In this document: one piece after another, positions 35,547-43,692 of the stretch | How the letters are laid out: every line of letters begins with the position of its first letter | How positions within the stretch are numbered: position 1 is the first letter of the stretch | From: DAISJI01 sp964559835 | GTDB lineage: Bacteria; Acidobacteriota; Terriglobia; Terriglobales; Acidobacteriaceae | Direction of reading: 5' to 3' | Length of the DNA: 64,000 nucleotides | NCBI GenBank assembly: GCA_964559835.1 | Contig: CAZLJE010000003.1 | Span: 62,001 to 126,000 of the forward strand | Translations under genes and position numbers: made by a program | Notes under the pieces: model-generated | The model's database searches: none | The model's input: the letters and a program-made list of their open reading frames with translations, nothing else | Told to the model about the DNA's origin: nothing

Positions 35547-35694
35547 AATAGTTTTCTCTTTTGATGGTCGTAATCTGCTAGACTTCTCGTTCCCCCGGGC
35601 TCCCCGCCGTTCCTTACTTGCGCAGAAGTAGTTGAAATTCGAAGTGATACGTTTTTGTGTTGGCCAATCGTAGCACCTTAGTTGATGAAACGTT

Positions 35695-35710
35695 TGGCGC
35701 TTCGAGTGCA
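35695..35710 (+). promoter_or_regulatory. Possible sigma-54 promoter before the stand-alone activator
   Basis: TGGCGCT-TCGA-GTGCA has GG at 35696-35697 and GC at 35708-35709 with ten bases between. It lies 46 bases before ATG 35756 and would allow the activator to control itself. It is a partial match to the consensus. Confidence 0.4.
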
Positions 35711-35755
35711 CTGTACCGTCACTAAAGCGCAACGTTCCGCACAAGAAGGAGATTC

Positions 35756-36802
35756 ATGTCAACCGCTGGACTTGCTTCCGTGTTTGATCGTACCGGTGGT
35801 GGATCCATTCCGCCGGACGCGATCATGTTCGGTACGACTCGCCAAATGCAGTCAGTGCGCGAGAGGATCCGCAAAATCGCGGCCTCCAATCTTCCAGTGC
35901 TGATCCACGGAGAGAGCGGCACGGGCAAGGACCTCGTCGCGCGCATGATCCATGCGCAATCGCCGTGGAATACCGGCCCGTGGGTGAAAGTGAACTGCCC
36001 CGCCATTCCCGGTACGCTGCTAGAAAGCGAACTGTTCGGCTACGAAAAGGGAGCGTTCACGGGCGCGCATGGAGCCAAGCCCGGCCGCGTTGAGATGGCG
36101 AACCGGGGAACCTTGTTCCTCGACGAAATCTCGGAGCTGGACTATTCCCTCCAATCCAAGCTGTTGCAGTTGCTGCAAGACGGCCAGTTCTGCCGGATCG
36201 GCGCCACCGAAGACAAGAAGGTGGAAGTACGCGTGGTCTGCGCCACCAACCGAGAGTTGGAGAAAGAAGTGGAAGCCGGACGCTTCCGCCAGGACCTGTT
36301 CTACCGCATCAACGTGGTGAACATCCAGATGGTGCCGCTGCGCGAACGCGCCGACGACATTCCCGCAATGGTGCAGTATTTCCTCGACACTTACAACGAG
36401 AAATACAATACGCGCACGCGGCCGGTCACGCCGCAACTGATGGCGCAATTGCAGCGTTATCACTGGCCGGGCAACATTCGCGAACTGGAAAACCTGATGC
36501 GCCGCTTTGCGATTTTGGGCACGGAAGACGCGGTTACGTCCGAGCTGGCGCCCAAGCGGCAAGTCTTTTTCGATGACGAGATCGCCATCGACGGCCCCAT
36601 CTCGTTGAAGAAGATCACCCGCCAAGCGGTGCTGGACATCGAACGTAAGGTCATTCTGAAGGTCTTACAGGCGAACCATTGGAACCGGAAGAAGGCGGCG
36701 CGGGCGCTGAGCATCAGCTACCGGGCGCTGCTGTATAAGATCCGGGACGTGGGACTGCCGGCAGCTCGCGCGCGGAAGCCCGACGCGGGCCCGGACGCGT
36801 AA
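35756..36802 (+). CDS. Stand-alone sigma-54 activator (AAA+ plus HTH)
   Basis: A 348-residue enhancer-binding protein with no sensor or receiver domain. The AAA+ domain (about 23-260) has Walker A GESGTGKD, the GAFTGA loop (EKGAFTGAHG), Walker B TLFLDEIS and the arginine finger region PLRERADDIP. The C terminus has a Fis-type helix-turn-helix (NHWNRKKAARALSISYRALLYK), nearly the same as that in the regulator at 32542. AAGAAGGAG precedes the ATG. Activators of this layout in acidobacteria and proteobacteria often sit near exopolysaccharide or PEP-CTERM loci, and a PEP-CTERM gene lies 2.2 kb downstream. Without an input domain its activity must be set by expression level or a partner. Confidence 0.93.
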   Translation: MSTAGLASVFDRTGGGSIPPDAIMFGTTRQMQSVRERIRKIAASNLPVLIHGESGTGKDLVARMIHAQSPWNTGPWVKVNCPAIPGTLLESELFGYEKGAFTGAHGAKPGRVEMANRGTLFLDEISELDYSLQSKLLQLLQDGQFCRIGATEDKKVEVRVVCATNRELEKEVEAGRFRQDLFYRINVVNIQMVPLRERADDIPAMVQYFLDTYNEKYNTRTRPVTPQLMAQLQRYHWPGNIRELENLMRRFAILGTEDAVTSELAPKRQVFFDDEIAIDGPISLKKITRQAVLDIERKVILKVLQANHWNRKKAARALSISYRALLYKIRDVGLPAARARKPDAGPDA

Positions 36803-36842
36803 ACCTAGCTCTGAGTTCTGAGTTCGTAGTTCTGAGTTGATG

Positions 36843-36870
36843 AGGGCAGCGTTGTCAGCTGCCCTTTTCC
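36843..36870 (+). terminator. Rho-independent terminator
   Basis: AGGGCAGC and GCTGCCCT form an 8-bp stem around a 7-base loop, followed by TTTT and CC. It sits about 40 bases after the activator stop and faces the opposite-strand LuxR gene. Confidence 0.8.
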
Positions 36871-36882
36871 TTCACGTAGCAC

Positions 36883-37911
36883 TCACATGCGCAGCCCGGA
36901 GCGTGCCGTAGTGGAGCACGCCTTCGCTTGCACATAAGGACCTCGTTGCCCTCGACGATCGTCTGCATCTCGGAATTCCTGCAGTGCAAAACCAGGGAAA
37001 CCTTCGCCGGCATTGGGAGCTGTGTTATGGGTGTGTTGAACGAGCAACAGCACCAGTTGCGACTGCCGGTTCGTGTCGGTCTTCATGAAGATCCGTTTGA
37101 GGTGAGTTCGAGCGGTGTTATTGCTGATCGCCAAGGACTCAGCCGCCTGTTCGACAGTTTCTCCCGAAGCAAGACGGCAGGCGAGATTTGCCTCGGAGCG
37201 GGTCAAGGAATACATCCGGCGCAGAACATCCGGATCGAGAAGGACTCTCCGGCTTGGGCACGTGATGGTGATGACGATGAGATCCTCCCGATCGCCGGAG
37301 CGCATCAAAGCGTTCGCCGTCGTGAGCACGAGGTTGAGATGTTCCGGAGCAGAGACACGCGGGACAGACTTCGCCAGCCACCGAAACTTCCTCGTCGACA
37401 CCATCTCGATGCTTTGTCGAAGTTCAAGGTCAACATGGGACCTGGAAGCCCTTAGAAACTCCCGTTCGACATACAGTCCGTCCTTCTGCGCGAGGATCTC
37501 GTTCGCACCAGCGTTCGTGGTGAACACTTTGGCGGTTTTGTCCACGACCACGATCGCGCGCAGCGAATGGTTCAATGCCTTGGATGTGGCGCGGAACCGC
37601 ACTTCCTTGTCAGCCAGCCTGTCGTGAATGACGGCTGCACGGTCGAGCCGCGTACATACGAACTGCAACAATTCAATGTGCTCCTGGCTCCACGATTCCC
37701 CGCGTGCCTGCTGAAGGAGGCGCAGTGCATTTCCGGGGGATAGGGCCATCTGCGGAAGGTCTGCCAGATCCAGTGGAAGCACCGAAACGAGTTTGGATGC
37801 GACCGCGGGCCAGCGGCGCACGTCCGCTGCCGCATCATCGATCGCATCTACCAGGGCATACAGGTCCCGCGCAGACGCAAAACTGCCGACGTTTTGTGGG
37901 GGAGAACTCAT
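36883..37911 (-). CDS. LuxR-family transcription regulator
   Basis: About 342 residues. The C-terminal part holds a LuxR/GerE helix-turn-helix (LTRSEANLACRLASGETVEQ, then SLAISNNTARTHLKRIFMKT). The middle has a PAS-like region with VVVDKTAKVFTTNAGANEIL. The protein continues about 55 residues past the helix-turn-helix, an unusual tail for this family. ATG 37911 is preferred over GTG 37929. It is convergent with the sigma-54 activator. The signal and targets are unknown. Confidence 0.85.
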   Translation of the reverse strand: MSSPPQNVGSFASARDLYALVDAIDDAAADVRRWPAVASKLVSVLPLDLADLPQMALSPGNALRLLQQARGESWSQEHIELLQFVCTRLDRAAVIHDRLADKEVRFRATSKALNHSLRAIVVVDKTAKVFTTNAGANEILAQKDGLYVEREFLRASRSHVDLELRQSIEMVSTRKFRWLAKSVPRVSAPEHLNLVLTTANALMRSGDREDLIVITITCPSRRVLLDPDVLRRMYSLTRSEANLACRLASGETVEQAAESLAISNNTARTHLKRIFMKTDTNRQSQLVLLLVQHTHNTAPNAGEGFPGFALQEFRDADDRRGQRGPYVQAKACSTTARSGLRM

Positions 37912-38461
37912 TCTTGTCGTAGAGAACACGACTCAGCCGCCAGTAAACCTGGCGCAAGCAGGGTCGGCTCGTTTCATGTTTCCGCGACGGGCCCAACTTC
38001 ATTTGAAAGATGCTGCGAATGTAGGGAGCGACCGCAGTCATGTCAATTCCACCAATGTGCCGCTTTCGTAATTTCGAGCGCTCCAACGCTGATGTGAGGC
38101 GAGTCGAGTCGAACAAACGCAGTCATCTCAACAGAGTGGAGGCGTTTCAGTAGATTTCCGGTGCGTTAAAGGACTTCTCAAGAATTCTAAAGAAGATTCT
38201 GACGAGCTTGTCGAGGTCGCATGTTCGTCTATTTGGATGAAAGCTCAGGATCCCATAAGAGCAAAATGACGATGGAAGGAGTCGCTCCTCAGTTTGGCGC
38301 TCCCGTGGGACAACCGCAGCCACTGCCGCTTTCGCGCCCGCATTAACTTTCACGTTAGCTTTCAATTGTTAATCCGATATAACCATCGGCGTCACCCGTT
38401 TGGGTGATTACAGGTCCCGGTAGCGCTCTTCATGATGTTCACGCTTTCCCGGAGAGTGGAC
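37912..38461. other. Intergenic region, no gene seen
   Basis: About 550 bases between the LuxR gene and a small open frame. Short frames on both strands (for example 38147-38365) lack any supporting feature. No terminator or clear promoter was identified. Confidence 0.5.
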
Positions 38462-38701
38462 ATGACCGCAATCAGCGTATCCCCGAGCCGCCCTGAATAT
38501 CGCGCTGTCTACGAGAGCAAATTCAATCAGCAAAACAACAGGCGGTACTACCGCTACGTGATTGTGTCCGATCTGGGACAGCCGCTGTTTGACGGTTATG
38601 CAGGAGACATGAAGGAAGCCATCAGCACAGCGGCAGCCCACCTTCGTCTTCTTCAGGATCAATGGGCACTTCTAGGAACAGGATCGGCCCACCAGTGCTA
38701 G
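38462..38701 (+). CDS. Small hypothetical protein
   Basis: A 79-residue protein of unknown family. It is rich in aromatic and charged residues in the middle (SKFNQQNNRRYYRYVIVSDLG) and ends in a helix (DMKEAISTAAAHLRLLQDQW). ATG 38462 has GGAGAG about 6 bases upstream, which is why this start is chosen over ATG 38432. It may belong with the PEP-CTERM gene 290 bases downstream. Confidence 0.5.
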   Translation: MTAISVSPSRPEYRAVYESKFNQQNNRRYYRYVIVSDLGQPLFDGYAGDMKEAISTAAAHLRLLQDQWALLGTGSAHQC

Positions 38702-38762
38702 GCGAAACAGGGCCGCGTCCCGCGGCCATTGGAGCAGCACGGGATGGATGTCGGGAGGCACT

Positions 38763-38915
38763 TTGGACGGTAGCTCAAAAACGATTTCAGCGGTGATTCC
38801 AGGGTTCGCGGTCATGGTTGCTGTCGCAGCTCCACGCGCGATGGCGGACACGCTGCATGTGGGCGCGGCGAACTGGAATGCCCCAGGCCAAATTCAACCA
38901 CGCCAACAACATTGA
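38763..38915 (+). pseudogene. Truncated exported-protein fragment upstream of the PEP-CTERM gene
   Basis: An in-frame stretch reads as a signal peptide (AVIPGFAVMVAVAAPRAMA, then DTLHVGAANWNAPGQ) and stops at TGA 38913-38915. The mature start ADTLHVG resembles that of the next gene (ADTVTW). After the stop, other frames read like beta-strand sequence (GTWTLTLSFINSTANTTD), which suggests a longer PEP-CTERM-type protein that has decayed. The only start is a TTG with GGGAGG 4 bases before it. Confidence 0.35.
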
Positions 38916-38993
38916 CGTCGGGCACTTGGACGTTGACCTTGTCTTTCATCAACAGCACGGCAAACACAACCGACTTAAACAGAGGAGAAACCT

Positions 38994-39596
38994 ATGCGCC
39001 TGAAACTATTTGCTGGCCTGCTCGCGCTGCTGTTACTAGCAAGCGGAGCGGCTTACGCCGACACAGTCACTTGGAACCAAGGCGGCTTTACCTTCACAGC
39101 CTGGGCGAGTGGAAGTACGCAAGTCTCGTTCACCATCACCAACACCAATGCGACAACCGATTACTGGGATGGCTTCGCGCTTAAGGATACGGTCTCAACA
39201 GCCTTGACCGGTGCAACCATCGATGCGACCAGCACAATCAGCAGTGCGAACGCCACGCCTCACGTTGGATTCAACAACGGCGCCGGCACGTGCTCGGGGA
39301 ATGACCCCTTCTCGTTTTGCGTGGACTTTACCGGCGGGTCCTATGCAATCGCCAGCGGAGCTACCCAGACGGTGGTCATCAATCTATCCGGCACAGGTCT
39401 CACGTCGCTGGCGCCCCTGAGCCAGTGGGACCTTCAGACGCTCGTCACTACTGGCGCAAACGCCAGTGGCACGACGATTGTCAGCCTTAGCCAGACCGGC
39501 ACCGTCGTCTCGCCCGAACCGGCGAGTATGTCGTTGCTCGTGTCGGGGTTGGTCGGGTTGGGCGGGCTCTTAAGGATGCGTCGGCGGCGTGTTTGA
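38994..39596 (+). CDS. PEP-CTERM exported protein
   Basis: A 200-residue secreted protein. It has an N-terminal signal peptide (LFAGLLALLLLASGAAYA), a Thr/Ser/Asn-rich beta-sandwich-like middle with two Cys (GTCSGNDPFSFCVD), and a C-terminal sorting signal made of PEPAS, a hydrophobic helix and RMRRRR. PEP-CTERM proteins are recognised by exosortase (EpsH/XrtA), cut and exposed at the cell surface, often with exopolysaccharide. The exosortase gene is not in the window. GAGGAG precedes the ATG, and a terminator follows at 39630. The specific role is unknown. Confidence 0.9.
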   Translation: MRLKLFAGLLALLLLASGAAYADTVTWNQGGFTFTAWASGSTQVSFTITNTNATTDYWDGFALKDTVSTALTGATIDATSTISSANATPHVGFNNGAGTCSGNDPFSFCVDFTGGSYAIASGATQTVVINLSGTGLTSLAPLSQWDLQTLVTTGANASGTTIVSLSQTGTVVSPEPASMSLLVSGLVGLGGLLRMRRRRV

Positions 39597-39629
39597 TGTC
39601 GTAAGTGAAGATTGGACGTCCGTCGCACA

Positions 39630-39662
39630 GGGGGGGCGCGCAACCACGCGCCCCTCTTAAAT
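39630..39662 (+). terminator. GC-rich terminator after the PEP-CTERM gene
   Basis: GGGGCGCG and CGCGCCCC form a strong stem around the loop caacca, followed by TCTTAAATT. It lies about 36 bases after the stop codon. The T tract is short, so its efficiency is uncertain. Confidence 0.6.
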
Positions 39663-39947
39663 TATGCAAAATTTGTCAGATGTGTCCGTGGACGTAACGC
39701 TTTTCGAGGCGAGCGGCAGAGTAGTCTTCCACATCTTCCGCAGATGATCGATCACCTGGGTGGACCGGAAGAGCATTTTGCCATCTGCCCTTTTCTTTCT
39801 TGGTTTTCCTCTGATCGACCGTCGCTCACACACACATGTGAGCTGGATTCTTGCCCGGCGGCGCGGACAGAGGTAGCATGCCCCGCACAAGGATCTGGGC
39901 GATGCCGCCGGCCCAGCGCACGGCTCGCCAGTCCCGCGGAGGCCACC

Positions 39948-41021
39948 ATGAAAACCATCCGTTTGGTTGCGGCGGTTGTGCTCGTATCATTGCTGTGCGG
40001 GAGCGCGTTCGCACAGCGCAAGATCGTGATTCCCGCCGGAACACCCGAGGACCAGGAACTGCAGGCGATCGCCAACCAGTCGGACGCCAGGCAAAAGACG
40101 GCGATGCTGGAAGAGTTCGTAAAGAAGTACGTCGACAACAAGCCGGCATCGGCTTACGGCAACTGGCAATTAGCGCAGCAATACCTGGCGACCGGCGATA
40201 GCGCGAAGGCGCTGGAGTGCGGCGACAAGGCCCTGGCCGCAATGCCCGAGGTGCTCGATATCGTCGTGTCGCAAGCGGACGTCGCGCAACAGATCAAGGC
40301 CAACGAGAAGGTCGTGGATTACGCCGCTCGAGGCGCCGCCGTATACCACTCGATCCCCGCTGACGGCGAGACCCCCGAGACCATGGCGACGTACAAGCAG
40401 CAATACGAGTACCTGGAGACGATCGGGTACAACGCCATCGCCGGAGAGCAGAGTGCAAAAGCGCGCATGACCGAGATCGACCGTTATCTGCCGGCATTCC
40501 CAAACGGCCGGTTCACGCAGAACGTGGCAACGCTGGCGATCGTGACATTCCAAGAAATGAAAGACAACGCTGGGCTGGCTGCGTTCGCGGACAAAGTGCT
40601 AGCCAAGAACGGCAACGACATACGGCTCCTGACCGCGTTGTCGGGCGCGTTCGTCACCGACAACCCTGCGAAGGCGGGCGCCTTCGCGCGCAAGGCGATC
40701 GAACTTGAGACGAAGTCGACGGACGATCCGCAAGCGAAGAGTCTCGCAGGAGTGGCGCATTCCGTGCTTGGACAAGCGCTCGTTCGCGAGAACAAGTTTG
40801 CCCTCGCGATACCTGAGTTGAAGACCGCGACCTCGATCCTGAAAGATTCGCCTCAGGACGAAGCGGCGGCCTACTACTTTCTCGGTTTTGCATATGCGAA
40901 GCTGGAGCGCGGATCGGATGCGGTCGCGGCGCTCACGCAAGCGGCCAAGTACGACACACCTTATAAAGGACCGTCCGAAGAAATGATCGGGAAGATCCAG
41001 GCGGCGAGACGGAAGAAGTGA
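39948..41021 (+). CDS. Exported TPR-repeat protein
   Basis: A 357-residue protein with a signal peptide (LVAAVVLVSLLCGSAFAQ) and alpha-helical tetratricopeptide-like repeats, for example YGNWQLAQQYLATGDSAKALECGDKALAAMPE and AAYYFLGFAYAKLERGSDAVAALTQAAKY near the C terminus. TPR domains hold proteins together; no catalytic site is seen. ATG 39948 has GGAGG about 6 bases upstream, while the longer open frame to 39612 has no support. It is followed by a tandem repeat and the opposite-strand lipoprotein gene. Confidence 0.85.
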   Translation: MKTIRLVAAVVLVSLLCGSAFAQRKIVIPAGTPEDQELQAIANQSDARQKTAMLEEFVKKYVDNKPASAYGNWQLAQQYLATGDSAKALECGDKALAAMPEVLDIVVSQADVAQQIKANEKVVDYAARGAAVYHSIPADGETPETMATYKQQYEYLETIGYNAIAGEQSAKARMTEIDRYLPAFPNGRFTQNVATLAIVTFQEMKDNAGLAAFADKVLAKNGNDIRLLTALSGAFVTDNPAKAGAFARKAIELETKSTDDPQAKSLAGVAHSVLGQALVRENKFALAIPELKTATSILKDSPQDEAAAYYFLGFAYAKLERGSDAVAALTQAAKYDTPYKGPSEEMIGKIQAARRKK

Positions 41022-41028
41022 GCTCAGC

Positions 41029-41082
41029 GCGTAGGGCTCAGGGCGTAGGGCCCAGGGCGTAGGGCCCAGGGCTTAGGGTCGG
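41029..41082. repeat. 14-bp tandem repeat, four units
   Basis: Three units of gcgtagggcYcagg (41029-41042, 41043-41056, 41057-41070) and a degraded fourth (41071-41082) lie between the stop codons of the converging TPR and lipoprotein genes. Units two and three are identical, which suggests recent slippage. Confidence 0.75.
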
Positions 41083-41109
41083 ACGTGAGCCTGGTCTTTG
41101 ACGCGACGC

Positions 41110-41697
41110 TTATTTCTTTGTGAGTTCATCGGACATCAAGTGCGCCTTGATAGCGAGGGTATGGGCGCGCTCGATATCGCCGTCCTTCATTGCCTGGCGC
41201 GATTGATCGATATAGCTGCGGATGTGCAGCACGATCGCCTGATCGTCCTTCGAAAGCGTCCGGTGAAGATTGTTGACGTTGAACTCGGACGCACCGAGTA
41301 ATTGATTGGTGTCGGCTCGGAGTTGCGCAGCCTGGGGATTTTCGCTGGCGATCAGCGGCGGTTGCGGCGCATCGGGCTGCTTGCTTCCTTCTTCCACCAC
41401 GGTCTTATCGGCGGATCCCGGCGCAGCGGGCTGAGTGGCGGGGGGAATCTTCTTGCTCTCGATCTTGCGCGGCTGCCTTGGCTTCTTCGAAACCGTGGGA
41501 GCAGGCTTGGTCGGTGTGGCCTCGGGCTCGGGTTGCGGTACCGGCACCTCGGGGATCGTCGAAGGGACGTTCGTATCTGTGATCGTGGGCGCTTGCGCCT
41601 GTGGAGGCGGCAGGGGCGGCTTCTTTTTCGTGCAGCCGCTCAGCACCACCGAGAGAGCCAGCAGCGCGCCAACGACGATGGTCCGCTTTCGAGTCAT
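41110..41697 (-). CDS. Proline-rich lipoprotein in a two-component operon
   Basis: About 195 residues. The N-terminal signal ends in the lipobox LSGC, so Cys at about residue 22 should be lipidated. A long Pro/Thr/Lys-rich linker (about 23-100) is followed by a helical C-terminal domain (NQLLGASEFNVNNLHRTLSK ... SRQAMKDGDIERAHTLAIKA). The linker would let the domain reach away from the membrane. It starts 29 bases after the kinase stop, so it is probably the third gene of the regulator-kinase-lipoprotein unit and may help sense the signal. No family recognised. Confidence 0.75.
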   Translation of the reverse strand: MTRKRTIVVGALLALSVVLSGCTKKKPPLPPPQAQAPTITDTNVPSTIPEVPVPQPEPEATPTKPAPTVSKKPRQPRKIESKKIPPATQPAAPGSADKTVVEEGSKQPDAPQPPLIASENPQAAQLRADTNQLLGASEFNVNNLHRTLSKDDQAIVLHIRSYIDQSRQAMKDGDIERAHTLAIKAHLMSDELTKK

Positions 41698-41725
41698 TCC
41701 GTGGTTATGATCCCTTCTCCTCATT

Positions 41726-43615
41726 TTACGCGCTAACCTGCGCCCCTTCACTGCGGACCGCGGTGCGCGTCTGTTCCTGCGCCGGGAAGCGCAGGTGGAA
41801 TGTGGTGCCCTGCCCGGGACGCGAATCGAAGCTAACATCGCCGTTATGCAGTTGCATGACGCGATACGTCATGGCCAACCCGATGCCGGTGCCGGTCTTC
41901 TTGGTGGTGAAATAAAGGTTAAAGACTTTTTCGCCGACTTCCGGCGGAATGCCGCCGCCCTGGTCGGCGATGTCGATCTGGACGATGCCGTCGTCGCGGT
42001 GTCCCGAGAGGGTGAGAGTACCGCCGTTCGGCATCGACTGGATCCCGTTGTTCGCGATGTTGAGCACCGCCTGCTTGACGAGGTCGGCATCGACTTTGAC
42101 CGGAAGCGGTCCGTCGGACAGGTCGGTCTGGACGATCACGCCGTGGCGCGCGGCTTCCGGCCCGGCGAGCATGGCGACTTCTTCGGTCAGGCGCCGCAGG
42201 TCGGTTTCGACGAGGCGCAACTCGACGGGCTTGGTGAAGTCGAGGAGCGTCTGGACAACGCGGCCGAGGCGCTGGATCTCGCTGCCGATGACGTCCATGT
42301 GGCGGCGCGATTCAGGATCGATCCCCTGGATCTTCTCGCGCATGATCTGCAAGTGGACCATGATCGCGTTGATAGGATTGCGGACCTCATGCGCGACACC
42401 GGAGGTCAGACGCCCGATGGCAGCCATGCGGCGCGACAGTTCGATCTCGTCCTCGATGCGATGGACGGATTCGGCGTCTCGCATGGTCAGCAGGGCGCCG
42501 ATCTTCTGGCCGCCCTCTTCGATAAAGTCGAGCGAGACCTGCACGCGCTTGTGGTCGGTTTCGATCTCGCGCGCGGCGATGTCCTGGTGGAGTTCGAAGC
42601 AGTCGAGCACCAGGCGTCCAAGGCGCGTCTCTGGCGTGAAGACCTCGTAAACGCTCTTGCCCAGGATGTCGGAACGCACGCGTCCGACGAAGCGCTCGGC
42701 GGAGGCGCTGACCAGGACGATGCGTTCATCGTGCGTGAACAGCATCAAGCCATCCTGGAGATTGCCCATGATCTGGTCGAGGTTCTCTTTTAATGCGCTG
42801 AAGACTTCCTGCACGTCGCGCATCTGGCGGCCGAGGCGGTTGATCTTGCTGGTGACAAGACCCACTTCGTCCTGGCGCGCAGGCGGCGTGTCCGGTGGCG
42901 CGTCGACCTCGCCGGCGGACAGGCGGTCGAGACGGCGGCCGATCGCCTCCAGCGGGCGCAGCGCGAAATTCGAAAGGGCCGCCGCCAGCAGGAAGGAGAT
43001 AAAGATCGAGAGCCCGGCGAATTCGAGTGTGCGGTTGAGCTGCGGCTTCAAGTCGTGCTGGAGAAAGATCGTCTGAATGCCGACCCGGATGGTCCCAAAA
43101 GGCTTGCCGGCGCGCGCGAGCGGGAGGTCGACGTCGTAGACCTTTTGCGGGCCGTACAGCAGCTTGATCTGCCGCCAGAGATTCATCTTTCGGACCGCAT
43201 CGAAATCCGGGCGCGAGGACATCGGCTTGTTCTGGAGGATGGCGTCAGTGTGGAGGATGGCGATGCCGTTCGCGTCGACGATGGCGGCGTCGTAGATCTC
43301 GAGTTGATAACCGACGACCGATTGCAGCAAGTTATTCAGGCCCGGGTCGCTTTGCAGGCTGTCCTGGATGGCTTTGCGGATCTCGTCGGGATTATTGGGG
43401 TCGGCGGTGGTCTGGTCGAAATCGCTGAGGTCGAGTTCCAGCGCCTGGCGCGCGCCGTTGAAGATCTGGTGAGCTACGAAATCGCCGTCCTTGTAAGCGT
43501 CCTCGACGCGCTCGTGCACAAGCTGGGCGACGTAGGCATACGAGAGCGCCGTCACCAGGGCGACGACCATCGCCGTGATGGCGATGACCAGCTTGGTTTT
43601 GAGGCGAAGATGCAT
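41726..43615 (-). CDS. Membrane sensor histidine kinase (NtrB/ZraS-like)
   Basis: A 629-residue kinase with a transmembrane helix at about 8-30, a periplasmic sensor region (to about 190), a second helix (LEFAGLSIFISFLLAAALSN), a HAMP linker, a PAS domain (about 275-385), phosphoacceptor SGVAHEVRNPINAI and ATPase domain (NIANNGIQSMPNGG, IADQGGGIPP, GTGIGLAMTYR). ATG 43615 starts just before the first helix. The gene follows its sigma-54 response regulator (43693) after a palindromic repeat and precedes a lipoprotein gene. Confidence 0.93.
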   Translation of the reverse strand: MHLRLKTKLVIAITAMVVALVTALSYAYVAQLVHERVEDAYKDGDFVAHQIFNGARQALELDLSDFDQTTADPNNPDEIRKAIQDSLQSDPGLNNLLQSVVGYQLEIYDAAIVDANGIAILHTDAILQNKPMSSRPDFDAVRKMNLWRQIKLLYGPQKVYDVDLPLARAGKPFGTIRVGIQTIFLQHDLKPQLNRTLEFAGLSIFISFLLAAALSNFALRPLEAIGRRLDRLSAGEVDAPPDTPPARQDEVGLVTSKINRLGRQMRDVQEVFSALKENLDQIMGNLQDGLMLFTHDERIVLVSASAERFVGRVRSDILGKSVYEVFTPETRLGRLVLDCFELHQDIAAREIETDHKRVQVSLDFIEEGGQKIGALLTMRDAESVHRIEDEIELSRRMAAIGRLTSGVAHEVRNPINAIMVHLQIMREKIQGIDPESRRHMDVIGSEIQRLGRVVQTLLDFTKPVELRLVETDLRRLTEEVAMLAGPEAARHGVIVQTDLSDGPLPVKVDADLVKQAVLNIANNGIQSMPNGGTLTLSGHRDDGIVQIDIADQGGGIPPEVGEKVFNLYFTTKKTGTGIGLAMTYRVMQLHNGDVSFDSRPGQGTTFHLRFPAQEQTRTAVRSEGAQVSA

Positions 43616-43620
43616 GAATG

Positions 43621-43688
43621 AGTCGCCAGTCGCCAGTCGCCAAGCCAATCGCTAGGAAATCAACACCGGCGACCGGCGACTGGTGACT
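43621..43688. repeat. Inverted repeat of AGTCGCC units inside an operon
   Basis: The left arm (43621-43641, three AGTCGCC units) pairs with the right arm (43668-43688), 19 of 21 bases matching, across a 26-base loop. It fills the gap between the regulator and kinase genes. One arm of the same sequence occurs at about 24677-24697 in the ilvD leader, so it is a dispersed element; inside an operon it could tune mRNA stability. Confidence 0.7.
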
Positions 43689-43692
43689 GCTT

